Positions 53,957 to 64,000 of a stretch of 64,000 nucleotides of DNA are shown here, in pieces. The notes below the pieces were generated by a model. The model saw only the letters and a list, made by a program, of their open reading frames with translations, did no database searches and had not been told where the DNA came from. Positions within the stretch are counted from its first letter, which is position 1, and every line of letters starts with the position of its first letter. The stretch comes from Neoceratodus forsteri (Eukaryota; Chordata; Ceratodontiformes; Ceratodontidae), in NCBI GenBank assembly GCA_016271365.2, contig CM057450.1, positions 1,800,486,967 to 1,800,550,966 of the forward strand, given 5' to 3'. Both the position numbers and the translations under genes were made by a program.

Positions 53957-54665
53957 TGTTGTCCAGGCACAGGTCAGGAAGCATAGGAAAACTAGAAGCA
54001 GTTGTAGAATTCACTAAAAATATTTATTTACTCTAGCAGTAACATAGAAAAATAAACATGTTCAGTATAACTATTTACAAAGGTCAAATAAAATAGAAAA
54101 TTCCGTCTGAGTTTTTCTTTAATCTGTGTCCCTTTTGTTCCTCTTAAGCAGTTGCAGCTCAGCTCTTTTGTAAGTCCTTCCAATCCCCATTCTTAACAAT
54201 AATCCTGTTCTTGTAAGTATCAGGCATGTGCTGCTAGAACATAGTGTCCCAGAAATGAGGCCCCTTTTCACAGCTCTTCTGCAAAAGGCTTAAACACTGA
54301 ACTCTGGTAACCTCTCGAGTTTCCAGTAGCTTTTTGCAGTCATCTCAAAATATAATTATTTACATTTCAACAGTAAAACTATATATTTTCTGAACAAAGG
54401 GATCCCAATATCAGTTACCTTTCCATATAATGATTTGCATATATTTTTATATCAGCAGATATGCAAGGGAGAAAAAGACAGCAAGGGAAGGTTGAGAGAC
54501 AGTGAGGGTCAAAGAATTGCGAGACTGTCGGGGTGATCAAATATAGGTCTTACAGGAAAGTTTGGTAGTGCAACCAGGCAGATGAGACAGGAAAAGGAGA
54601 AAACAGATCCTTGCATTTAAATACTTTCCATAACAACTGGGACAGGGACCTATTCCACTCTGTCA
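53957..54665 (-). repeat. 5' LTR of the gypsy element (709 bp)
   Basis: It has TG...CA ends and pairs with 48745-49451. The inner end (53957) is followed in element orientation by GA and then the CGGTGTCAGC primer-binding site. The outer flank CATAT (54666-54670) matches CATAC at 48740-48744. Confidence 0.88.
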
Positions 54666-56270
54666 CATATTGACATGTAAAGTTTATAGTCTGTACTTTA
54701 GTATTGATATTGGTCTGTATGAAGCAGAGGATTCAGGGTCTTAGCCCAGTTTTGGAATCACAGAAAGAATAGTAGTGGCCCATGATTTGGGGGGGGGGGG
54801 CGCCTTCCTGAATCGCATGAAAAACCTCTAAGAAGTTGGGGGCTAAAGTCCCCCAAAAGGCTTTATATCACTCAGTTGTGAACCCATCTGGTTCCGGACA
54901 TTTTAATGTTTTCATGCGGGACAAGGATCCCTGATGTTTGTTGGTCCTGATGTAAATGAGAAAGCCTCAGTAAAGGTAAATTAGATGAAAAATCAGCTAT
55001 CTGAATGGTGTTAGGAAGGTGGTACTCCTCATAAAGTTGCCTATAGTATCACTGGAAAAGCCCCATTTTCTCAGAAGTAGTAGACACAAGGGTGCCTGTG
55101 GGGGGCCTTTTAAGTTGAGTAGTATGTGATGCTGTCTTATGACCCTGCAATTTCCTGACCAATATTCAGAGTCCTGTTGGCCCACCCTCATAATGGAACT
55201 TCTTCAGATAAATCTGTGCCAGCTGTACTTTGTCATCCAAGATTTTTTGTAATTTTGCTTTAATATTCCTAATATGCTGCCTGTCCTCCAGTATCCCCAT
55301 TCCATACTCCCCTTGCAAAATATTCAGTTCTGTCAGCAATGATTGGTACTGGGCATCCCTTTGTCTTTTTTTAGGAGGTGTGTGTGCAATAATCTGCCCA
55401 TGCATGGCCACCTAAAGGGTGTCCTATAAGATACTGGGGGATGTATCAGGGAAGGTGTTCCCAATTAAGATTTGTTTAATTCTTTCTGCAGTCATGGTCT
55501 TAAAGGATTCATCCTTCAAAAACCTAAGGTTTAGACGCCAACAGGTAAGTTTTTGAGTTTTACCCCAAACTAGTTTTAAAGTCAGCAGGGAGTGGTTGGA
55601 GAGAAGGCAAGAGCCTATAGAAATGTTTGAGTATTTTTGTATATTCCACTGAAACAAAAAAATAGTCTATGCGAGAGAAAGTGTGAAATCTGGGGGAGCA
55701 AAGAGTATAAACTCTGGATGTAGGAAAGAAAAAATGCTAAATATCTACCATTCCTGTCAGAGTTATTTGTGAGCTGAAACATTTCTGGGACACCATAGCC
55801 TAGTGCTTTGCCGAATTGGAAGTTTCTAGATGAGGAGTAATGTTGATATCACCCCCATTATAAGTAAGCCCTGCTGCAAATCTAATAGTTTATTAAAGAA
55901 ACTTCTGAATTTTGCTGGAGAGGCTTGTGGAGGGAAATAAACATTGGCCAGGGTTACCCCTTTACCAAATAATTGGCCTACCAGTATAGCATAACATCCT
56001 GTGGGGTCGATGTGCTCCATCTGTAGTAGAAACACTGTGGTTGAGGGGATTAAAATGGCCGTTCCCTGATGCCTACCCTTCTCATTGGTAATGCAAAAAA
56101 CCCTATGTCTCCCACCCAAGGAGAGCTTTAAGTGTTCCCCTGGTGATGTGTCTCCTGAAGGTATATTATATCTGCCCTCTGTTTTTTAAGATGTTGGAAC
56201 ACTTAATAGGACTACTTAGGCCGTTGATATTTAAAGAAAAGACTTTTACTGGAGCAGCTGCCATTTGGGA
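54666..56270 (-). pseudogene. L1-C ORF2 N-terminal part (endonuclease to RT start)
   Basis: ORF2 begins near 56262 (MAAAPVKVFSLNINGL in the minus sense). 56119-55826 carries RHQGTAILIPSTTVFLL and VTLANVYFPPQA (endonuclease). 55657-55166 carries the linker helices (NILQGEYGMGILEDRQHIRNIK). Degenerate RT fingers reach 54671. Many stops are present, and a poly-G run lies at 54791-54800. Confidence 0.7.
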
Positions 56271-58240
56271 AATAAACCAGTCTGGCTAAATCCCGAAATA
56301 AAGCAACATGATATCCCACCCTCTCTCTTGCGTCATTAAGTAAACTAAATTGTAAGCCCCCACAAAAAACTTGTAAAGCAACCCCATTCAATTCAGCTGC
56401 TACCCGATATTTAGGGCCAAGGGCAGCTCTGTACGTCCAGTAGAAAGCTACAAATTACCATCTATGAAGAAACCAAATCCCTGATATCTGGCTTTCTGAG
56501 ACATCATTTTGCAAGGAAACAATAAAAATGTTTAAAACGTATACACAGGAAAGTTTAAAGTAAGCATTCTCCTCAGCAAACCTACTCTGAGAATAAGAAC
56601 CCTTCCTTGTACTAAAAGTGTATCATACTTTGATTGTATAGAGGGGTTAGATGAATTCAAACTTGGCAACAGGGCATAACAGTTAATCATTTAGTCAAAA
56701 ATTGCCAACAGGGCACTATATTGTAGAGCAAAGGGACCCCAAAACTTAACAAATGTTGATAAAACCTGTTCCCTTGGGAACAACTTAAACTGAGGGGTCT
56801 GACCATAAAAAAAAATCTTGATTAAATAAATAGGCTTCCAAGGTAGGGGAGAACAAAATAGGTCTCCCCGACTGCTCGGTGACTACAAGATCTATTTCAA
56901 AAGTCACGGTCACAGAGAAAAAGCCAGGTTCTCTGGGGAGTATATCAAACTCCCAAAAAATTGAAATAAAACATAACGTAATCTAACCCAAAAGAAAAAA
57001 GTCATTATTACAGCAAGACAACTCCATACTCCTGCTGTTTTCCATATAAGAGAAAGTTGAAATATAATTATAGTGGGCAGAGCCTCGACATAATAGTACC
57101 TGGGATGTATACTTATCTCTCAGGTTCTGAGTGGATCAGTATTCTCCCTCACCAGACTTACCCTGTGTCTGGCAAGTCATAAAGAAAAAGGTAAAATATT
57201 GCGCGCCACCTCTCACCCCACCATTTACACTCATGTGGGATTAAATAGAAAATAAAAGGTAAAATTAGTAAGGGGGAGGGATTTATAACTGTCCTGGAGA
57301 GAGTCTAAAGCCACAATATTAAACTAAATTGTTATAATAATTAGCCCTATGCAAGTATTTCCAGAATTTAATAAAAGAGACATTTTAGGCCTAATAGTCT
57401 GCACCATATAACAATCAGAAATTATGTTCCTTTAATGGATAATGAACATCAGCTGGGGGGTCAGTGAATATCGTTTCATACTACACCACAGTTGTATCTC
57501 AGGATTAGTCCTTCAGCCAGGCAGTCCTTAATCCAGGGTACATTTGGCAATCATGGCCATATATTGCTGAGGGTTTATTAAAAAAAGGAAAAAAAAAATC
57601 ATCATTAGCACACAGTCACTATTAACATGAGCTGCATTCCACAGCTGGGTTCCCAATTCACAGTCATACATCAGTATGTTTAGGATGGTTAGTTTCCAAG
57701 GGGAAAAGGCAAGTTCATGCTGCAGAAGCATTTTGGAGTGTGTGCAGCAGGTATATTTTATTATTATGGTCCACACCTCCGTGCTGGTTCGTTTAAGGCT
57801 GAATGGGCTGTTGTTCCATTGTGCTGCATGTGGAGACCATGTAGCAGAATGCGTGTGTGTGTGTGGGGGGGCAGAGAAACCTGGGGAAGGTAGCCAAAGT
57901 TATAATCACCAGTGTAAATAAGGGAGGACAGCGAGTAACCCCTGACAGTACAAGGGTCTAGGCTTTCACGTCTCTTCCCCCTCGTGCCTCCCCCCCAATG
58001 TCAAGTAGCGTACCTTAAGCAAACTCAGCTAGAGATCTTCATGTGGCTGCGGTAGTAACTGAGCATCGGAATGCTGTTAAGTGAGTCAACATGTCCCACA
58101 CCGTCCTTGCTGAGGACTCCTTGCCATTTGTTTTTTATGTGGCAGATTGCCAACGTGGCAGCTCTCCGGGAACTGGAATTCCCGTTTCGTTAGATCCTCT
58201 CTGGCTTCACCAGCTGAATGGTATTCCTGCTTTTCCTCCG
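56271..58240 (-). other. Probable L1-C inter-ORF spacer
   Basis: About 2 kb without a recognisable gene lies between ORF2 and the remains of ORF1. L1-A and L1-B also have long spacers (0.9 and 1.2 kb), so a spacer is plausible. Unrecognised insertions may add to its length. A GTGTGTGTGTG-G run lies near 57851-57868. Confidence 0.35.
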
Positions 58241-58845
58241 GTTAGTGCACAATAAGGTGTGCCAGGTGTGGTGTAGTGAAACAAATCCCCTTTTCTTTTA
58301 AGACTGCAAATATTGGACCGGTCTGGTGGCATGGAGTGCTGAGGCAGTGATGCCATACTGCCTGCCATGCTGGCAACCCGTGTTCGTGGTGCGAGTGGGT
58401 CGTCTTCTCCTGGGAAGGGTGGGGAACAGGGGCTGGTGTTTGCCTGACACCTAGTGGAGGCTGAGTGTTGGCACACCTGGCCAGTACAGTGGGGCACAGA
58501 GGTAGAGAAGCCGGTGGACGTGCTGCATGTGGATACGCATGGCATGCCCACTGTCGGCATTGCACACTCCGCCACTGAAGAAAAAGGAAAATGGCAGCCA
58601 GGTTGAGAGGCTTGATGGCTGTCTGACTAATGCACCATCTCAGAGGGTGCCACCTGTACTGGACTTTGTCCTTGTGGGGAGTTGGGGGCCCCCCGCCATG
58701 AGGGTAAGCTGTGGGAGCAGCAAGGTGGTGGGTGATTTGAAGACAGATGCGGGATGGATGGCGGCCGGAAAAAGAATGGAATGCCTGGAAGCAGTAGCTG
58801 AGCAAGAGCCATGAGGAGAAATAGTAAGTAAAAAAAGGAAAACAT
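58241..58845. other. Unassigned GC-rich block
   Basis: About 600 bp is clearly GC-richer than its surroundings. It has overlapping minus-strand open frames (58880-58242, 58575-58207) rich in Pro, Ser, Cys and His, with no recognisable domain. In composition it recalls 4240-5380, but I could not establish homology. It may be an unrecognised insertion into L1-C. Confidence 0.3.
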
Positions 58846-61283
58846 GCCAGATACAGATTGGTCAATACCAGCAGGAACATCTGCCAGAACTAGACTCATA
58901 GTGGATTCCCTGCAGGGAGGGCCTCAAACAACTGGTACAGCAACCCACAAGAGACAGGGCTATCCTAGATCTAGTACTGACTAACAAAGAAGGGATCACA
59001 GATCTCCAGGTAGAAGGTCACCTGGGGGCCAGTGACCATCACATGGTATGGTTCAATTTGGCTACTACATCTAAATCATCCCATTCCAAGGCAAAAATAT
59101 GGGACTTCAGAGGAGCTGACTTTGATAAGATGGCCAACAGAGTTAAGCTAGCCCTGGCAAAAAGAAACACAGGTGAGGAGGTACAGGCAAAGTGGGCAAG
59201 CATTAAGGATACAATACTTGAAGCAACATCCCATTGTGTTAGACAGAAAGGAAGTGCAAAGAAGAAGGAAACCACTTTGGTTCTCAAATACAGTAGCAGA
59301 AAGGTCAGAGCCAAAGGCTGGCCTTCAGAAAATATAAGGGAACACAGCGGGATGAAGATAGGAGGCATACCAAACTGCCCTAAGGGAAGCAGGTAAGGCA
59401 GTAAGGCAGGCAAAGTCCCAAACTGAGGAAACACTAGCACGAACAGTAAAAGAAGTGACAAGACTTTCTATAGATACATTAGTGAAAGGAGAAAGTCCAG
59501 AGGGGTATTGCTAAGCTTAATGGAGAAAAGGAGCATGTGAGGAGGAGGACCCTGTAAAGGCATCTATCCTAAATAGATACTTTGCTCAGTATTTACTGAA
59601 GAGAAGGTAGGGCAGGGCCCACAGCTCAGCATCATGGACACAGGGGAGGGAGGTACTCACTCCTTCACAAAAGAAGGGTCCTCACAAGAGCTAAGCTCAG
59701 GTGGATAAGGCAATGGGACCTGATGGCATACATCCCAGGGTACTTAAGGAGCTAAAGGAGGAACTAGCAGAGCCATTAGCAGAATTGTTTAGTGAGTCTC
59801 TGAGCACAGGAGAGGTCCCAGAAGACTGGAGAAGGGCTCATGTGATCCCGCTCCACAAGAGTGGTAGCAGGGAGGAGGCGGGAACTACAGACCGGTCAGT
59901 CTTACCTCAGTAGTGGGCAAGATTATGGAGGCACTCCTTAAGGAAAGGATAGTACAACACCTGGAATCCATAGGGCACAGGATCCAAGACAGCATGGGTT
60001 TACAAAGGTCCTCTCAAACTAATCTCATAGATTTCTTTGACTGGGTAACCAGAGTGGTGGACCAAGGGGGAGCAGTTGATGTCGCCTACCTTGACTTCAG
60101 CAAAGCTTTTGACAGTGTTCCACGTAGAAGATTGATAAATAAGCTAGGTAGGCTCTGGGTGGGTCAGAAGTTGGTCAACTGGGTGGCAAACTGGTTGACT
60201 GGCAGAAAACAGAGAGTGGTAGTAAATGGTGTACAGTCAGAAGAGATGCAAGTCACAAGTGGGGTACCTCAGGGATCAGTCCTGGGGCCAGTCCTATTCA
60301 ACATCTTCATTAGTGACCTCGCTGAGATGGACTAGAGGGTAAGGCTTGTCTGTTTGCAGATGACACCAAGATCTGCAACAGAGTAGATGATCCAGATGGG
60401 TGGGCAGAATGAGAAGAGATCTGGATAAACTAGCAGAATGGTCAGAAGAGTGGCAACTGGGATTTAATGCAAAGAAGTGCAAAATCATGCACATAGGAAG
60501 AGAAACCCAGCTGCACTTATAGGCTGGGAGGAGTTGCTAGCAGTCACAAAGGAAGAAAGAGACTTGGGCATCATCATCACTGATGACCTAAAATCATTCA
60601 AGCAGACCTCTAAAGCAGTAGGTAAGGCTAGGGGGTGTTAGTGTATTAGTAGGGGTATCACAAGTCGAAGAGGGAGGTAATAATCCTCTGTACAAGACAT
60701 TGGTTAGGCCCCATCTGGAGTAATATGGCAGTATTGGAGGCCACACCTTCACAAGGACATTAATCCAAATTGAGGCAGTCCAGAGAAGGGCAACAAAATG
60801 GTGCAGGGACTGCATCAGAAGACATATGAGGACAGATTAACGGAGCTCAATATGTATACCCTTGAGCAAAGGAGGGAGAGAGGTGATATGGATCGAGACA
60901 TTTAAACACCTTAAGGGCATAAACAAGGTGAAAGAGTCTAACATGTTTAAATATAAGAAAAATAGCAGGACAAGAGGACACAGCATGAGATTAGAGGGAG
61001 GCCGATTAAGGGGAATGTGAGGAAATTCTTTTCACAGAAAGGGTGGGTAGATGCATGGAATGGCTTACCACAAGAAGTGGTGGCTATGAATACAGTGCAG
61101 GGCTTCAAACAGGCATGGGATAGGCATAAGGGAGCAATACAAATGACTATGAATAGATAGGTCACTGACAGAGCAAAGGCCGATGGCACATTTATAAGGT
61201 AGAAAAAGAAATGGGCAGACTGGATGGGCCTTGCGGTCCTTATCTGCCGTCAACTTCTATGTTTCTATGTAAAAGGAAAAAAA
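58846..61283 (+). mobile_element. CR1 LINE (copy D), 5'-truncated
   Basis: It is closely related to copy C. The 5' end begins within the endonuclease (CCAGATACAGATTGGTCAATACC region, near 58850). It has frames for the endonuclease end and linker (59043-59396), MGPDGIHPRVLKEL (59701-59913) and the RT core (59913-60335). The 3' end is CAACTTCTATGTTTCTATGT followed by an A run (61270-61290). Frameshifts are frequent, but long matches to copy C remain. It lies inside L1-C in opposite orientation. Confidence 0.9.
59043..60340 (+). pseudogene. CR1 copy D ORF2 endonuclease end and RT
   Basis: 59043 starts MVWFNLATTSKSSHSKAK, right after the SDHH region. 59701 has MDKAMGPDGIHPRVLKEL. 59913-60335 has [49 protein letters not shown] (motif A) and [17 protein letters not shown] (motif B). 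The FADDTKIC box follows in another frame at about 60353-60378. The C-terminal domain continues in pieces to about 61160. Confidence 0.88.
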
Positions 61284-61421
61284 AAAAAAACATTGGCTGG
61301 TATTCTCGTCTGTTCCTCATGGTGCGTGGGGCATAATCATTATCTATATAAATTCTGTCTTGTCTATAGGAAATATTTTGGCATCTCCATGCCGTGAATA
61401 TCACCTGCTCTTTTATGGCAT
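61284..61421 (-). pseudogene. L1-C ORF1 C-terminal fragment
   Basis: A short piece between CR1 copy D and the solo LTR. On the minus strand it codes IYIDNDYAPRTMRNRREY, which fits the C-terminal domain of L1 ORF1p (the F-QD-S..T...RR.F-type motif). The last five bases GGCAT (61417-61421) are the left target duplication of the solo LTR. Confidence 0.5.
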
Positions 61422-61920
61422 TGTGACAGGGCTAATACCTGTGACGGAATAACGTTTCATACTTTCTCTTAGTTGCAACCATCTATCTTGTGTTCTAGAG
61501 CTATCCTTTTATTTTCCTGATAAGGAGGCAGGCCACCTCCTTATCAAGTAACCCCCCCCACCTTTTAAGCCTTCTATATTCTTTGCCCCTCTTTTTTATT
61601 CTCTTCCTTCCATTGAAACATTATTCACAAATTTCCAGCATAAATCCACCTTATACTGGGTAAAAAAAAGGGTTATGGCTCCCTTAAATAATTGATGTAG
61701 TGGTATAATGCCCTTGATAAAGAAAGACATATCCCCTGTACTGTTCTGGTAGATACTGTGGGAGCTTTGCAGTTTATAAGGTTCTTAAGTTGCCAAAGGG
61801 GTAATAAAATCTGTTTGGGCTTAGAAACAACGCTGCCGACGGCTTAGCCTGCCAAGTCTGCACTGAAGCCAGCTGTGTAGTTTAAATAAACTTGGTTTCC
61901 GCCCATTTTCATGCTGCAAG

Positions 61921-62309
61921 AGTCTGTGCTTCCCAATAAAAAGGACCTGGTTGCAGCAGAATGTGAGCAGGCTTAATATAGAGGTGTTGTCCTTGCAGGA
62001 AGCCCAGGAAACACTATTAAAACAGGTATAAGCCCCAGTTCCCCTGTGAGAGTCTGTGCTTCCCAATAAAATGGACCTGGTTGCAGCAGAATGTGAGTAG
62101 GCTTAATATAGAGGTGTTGTCCTTGCGGGAAGCCCAGAAAACACTGTTAAAACAGATATAAGCCCCAGTTCCCTGTGAGAGTCTGTGCTTCCCAATAAAA
62201 TGGACCTGGTTGCAGCAGAATGTGAGTAGGCTTAATATCGAGGTGTTGTCCTTGCAGGAAGCCCAGGAAGCACTGTTAAAACAAGTGTAAGCCCCAGTTC
62301 CCTGTGAGA
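61921..62309 (+). repeat. Tandem repeat in LTR U3, about 129-bp period, three copies
   Basis: Units start at AGTCTGTGCTTCCCAATAAA at 61921, 62051 and 62180. Each contains GGACCTGGTTGCAGCAGAATGTGAG and ends TAAGCCCCAGTTCCC. The copies differ at only a few positions each. Repeats in this position often act as enhancer units in LTRs, but that is inference. Confidence 0.85.
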
Positions 62310-62764
62310 CTTTTTCTTTGTTTTTTTCTTTCCCCTGAAGCAATATATTAGTAGTGTGGCTCTTACTTTTACACTCTGCACTTTTGAAATGTCCCCCTTC
62401 AGTTATACCACAGTGATAGAAATTGTATATTCCAAAATAAAGGAATAAATAAATTGTACCTTAAGCTTGGCAGGAGAGATGCAAAATGGAAGCTGCTCTG
62501 AGGATTAGCTATGTCATTCTGGCAGGGAACTATAGGGGAATGGCGGCCCCTAGTGGGCTAGATTTATACTGTTGCAAAGTCATGTATGGTGATTGGATGG
62601 ATGTACTTAGGCTTTGTATATCAAAACTGGTTACAAAAAGGACTTCTACAGTTCATTTAAGCATTGTACAGCAATTCATGTGTACTCTAAAATGTTAAGA
62701 TAAGTTTTAAAGAAATTCATTGTTTGTTACATAATGAATCTAAGTCACATGATTCAGGGGGAGG

Positions 62765-62770
62765 ATATAA
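62765..62770 (+). promoter_or_regulatory. TATA box of the solo LTR
   Basis: TATAAA lies in the context GGGGGAGGATATAAATGTCC, at the expected distance upstream of the AATAAA signal at 62983. Confidence 0.5.
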
Positions 62771-62982
62771 ATGTCCTTTAGTAAGCTTTTTTTTTTTTTT
62801 TTAGATAAGATCAGTGCTTGCTGATGAGTGGTGGAGGAAGGTTCCACTGGTTTGAGGAAATTCAGTTTATGTTTTTGTTAGTATTTTGTTCTACAAACTG
62901 GTGCAAGTGGAAGTGTATGCTGAAGAAGGTGCCAAAGCTATGACTGTGATTTATATTTTTTTTTTGTGTGTGTGTGTTTTAT

Positions 62983-62988
62983 AATAAA
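62983..62988 (+). terminator. Polyadenylation signal of the solo LTR
   Basis: AATAAA follows a TG-rich stretch, about 75 bases before the LTR end, as usual at the R/U5 boundary. Confidence 0.5.
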
Positions 62989-63062
62989 ATTCCCCACTTA
63001 ACCAGGTGGGTTGTACCTTATTCTGGAGCGTCTGTCCATCTTTAATATCCCACACCGTAACA

Positions 63063-63810
63063 GGCATGATTCAAAAAATGGGCTACTAGTATTGAGCTCA
63101 GACTGGCTTCCAGTGCAACAGGTTTTGGGCCGAGGGCCCAGTGCACATGCTTTAAGTCTAAAGGGAGATCGGAGGGCAACTCCAAAGTAGTACGAAGGAG
63201 CGTGGAGATGAAAGCTTTAATATCTTGCCCCTCCAGTCCCTTCAGAATACCGTAGATCCTTATGTTTTTTTATCTTGATCTGTTCTCTGCGTCCTCCTGA
63301 TGAGAAATTCTGTGCTTTTTGGTCCTTCAGCTCTTGTGCTGGGGTTTCCAGATCATCAACATGATTTTCTGTGGCTACCAACTGGCGCTCTCCATCATCA
63401 GCTCTCTGTTCCAAAGTTTCAACATCGCTTCTCAGTTCCCTATATAATTGTTTAATTTCATATCAGAATGTGATCAGCTCTTTTAGATAGTTTCCAACTT
63501 TATTTTTTTGGGGTTGTTGAGAGTTTAGAGCGGTCCGTCTTGGGGATGTCTGAAGGAATGCCAGCATCGGCCGAGGCCTGTGAAAGCTCCAAGTCTGAAG
63601 CATCGTGGAGCAATCCTTGGGCATCTTCATCATTTCAATGGATTTCTTCTTTTCAGGAGTGCCCTTTGGTACTTGTGCCCCTCCTAATCGTTGTCTTTGT
63701 GAGCTTTTAGAGTTTTACTAGTTGAACGGGGATGATTCGTTGGAGATGGCCAGGAGCTAACAGAATCAGGCTGCCATTACTCCAATGACATCACTGGAAG
63801 TCCACATTTT
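63063..63810 (-). pseudogene. L1-C ORF1 N-terminal and coiled-coil part, with 5' end
   Basis: On the minus strand, a Lys/Arg/Ser-rich head is followed by heptad-like sequence (ETLEQRADDGERQLVATENHVDDLE) in the frame 63414-63217. It continues to KIKKHKDLRYSEGTGG, a decayed form of the RRNNIRI-G-PE junction of L1 ORF1p. Upstream, GGACTTCCAGTGATGTCATT (about 63786-63805) resembles the 5' end of the L1 copies here. There are several stops. Confidence 0.6.
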
Positions 63811-64000
63811 ATCATATTATTCATTGTTTCAACTGCATATCCAGGTTACAGACACGTTCTGTTGTCAGTATAGCCCTTTGTTTGTGAAAGTAGTCAACCT
63901 GGGACGTGTAAAGTATGGCCATTAAGACCCTTTGCAGTTACTTAACCTAATCTTTTCCATTCTACATCTTAAAGGGGCATAGCAGCAAAGTTGTGCAAAA
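63811..64000. other. Flanking sequence, nothing identified
   Basis: About 190 bp beyond the presumed 5' end of L1-C. I see no coding, repeat or regulatory signal. It may be the host DNA into which L1-C inserted. Confidence 0.3.

Larger units (their letters stand above)
48745..54665 (-). mobile_element. Complete Gmr1-like Ty3/gypsy LTR retrotransposon (pol order PR-IN-RT-RH)
   Basis: The LTRs at 53957-54665 (5') and 48745-49451 (3') both have TG...CA ends, and a CATAT/CATAC target duplication surrounds the element. The primer-binding site starts 2 bases inside the 5' LTR (CGGTGTCAGC, TGG-type). A purine tract (AAGGGAAGGGG) precedes the 3' LTR. Coding order from 5' to 3' is gag (53856 to about 52950), CCHC and protease (52944-52399), integrase (52253-51226), RT (50741-50083), RNase H (50001-49615). 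Integrase before RT is the copia-like order, known within Ty3/gypsy only from the Gmr1-type group of deuterostomes. All frames are broken. Confidence 0.9.
61422..63062 (+). repeat. Solo LTR (1.64 kb) with GGCAT target duplication
   Basis: It begins TGTGACAGG (61422) and ends CCGTAACA (63062), giving short inverted TGT...ACA termini. It is flanked by GGCAT on both sides (61417-61421, 63063-63067). On the plus strand a TATAAA box lies at 62765-62770, AATAAA at 62983-62988, and about 75 bases of U5-like sequence follow. A tandem repeat sits in the U3 part (61921-62309). No coding region is present. The family (endogenous retrovirus or another LTR class) cannot be told from the LTR alone. Confidence 0.7.
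39010..63810 (-). mobile_element. Old L1 LINE (L1-C) dispersed in six pieces
   Basis: L1 pieces on the minus strand read in correct order from high to low coordinate: ORF1 N-terminus (63810-63063), ORF1 C-terminus (61421-61284), spacer, endonuclease and RT start (about 58240-54666), RT motif A region (48744-48534), RT motif B region (47692-47506), and the RT C motif to the C-terminus (40796-39010). Each gap is filled by a separately identifiable insertion. The element also starts with a plausible L1 5' end (GGACTTCCAGTGATGTCATT at about 63800). I therefore read them as one element rather than four fragments. Confidence 0.7.

Noticed and set aside
61921..62309. Regular direct repeats that could suggest a CRISPR array
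   Set aside because: The units are contiguous with no spacers, about 129 bp long, and sit in the U3 region of a eukaryotic LTR.

Overview
This window is vertebrate nuclear DNA that consists almost entirely of transposable-element remains. I found no host protein gene, rRNA gene or CRISPR array. The mixture of families is CR1, L1, a Tx1-like LINE, an L2/Rex1-like LINE, Penelope-like elements (PLE), DIRS, a Gmr1-like Ty3/gypsy element and a tRNA-derived SINE. That mix points to a large, repeat-rich genome, most likely an amphibian (a caecilian or salamander would fit) and less likely a lobe-finned or cartilaginous fish. The organism call is inference from repeat content only.

Layout. 1-780: a DIRS gag fragment (+). 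About 780-7300: one PLE (-), broken up by a CR1 (1575-2795), two palindromic MITE-like elements (3087-3527) and an unidentified 2.2-kb insertion (4041-6228). 7370-15595: a tRNA-derived SINE (-) split by a nearly complete Tx1-like LINE (+, 7549-15317), which itself contains a CR1 (10612-12155). 15690-34645: an L2/Rex1-like LINE (-) carrying a 2A-like motif, split by full-length L1-B (17037-29648), whose 3' UTR is in turn split by full-length L1-A (17259-23524). 34646-35200: the terminal region of a second PLE. 35200-37400: a DIRS gag-RT-RNase H fragment (+). 37570-38773: a truncated gypsy copy (-).

39010-63810: a single old L1 (L1-C, -) in six pieces. It is interrupted by a full-length CR1 (40797-47505, itself containing another CR1), a short plus-strand L1 (47710-48516), a complete Gmr1-like LTR element (48745-54665), another CR1 (58846-61283, +) and a 1.64-kb solo LTR (61422-63062).

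The elements do not work together as a system. They form layered insertions whose order can be read from target-site duplications (TSDs): the 16-bp repeat around L1-A, the 13-bp repeat around L1-B, the 14-bp repeat around the Tx1-like element, the 17-bp repeat around the plus-strand L1, and the 5-bp repeats around the gypsy element and the solo LTR. The biologically most interesting points are the copia-like pol order (protease-integrase-RT-RNase H) in the gypsy element, the 2A-like peptide motif behind a hydrophobic leader in the L2/Rex1-like LINE, tandem promoter-like monomers in LINE 5' regions, and degenerate hammerhead-like motifs in PLE termini. Nearly every reading frame is broken. The one long intact frame is ORF1 of L1-A.
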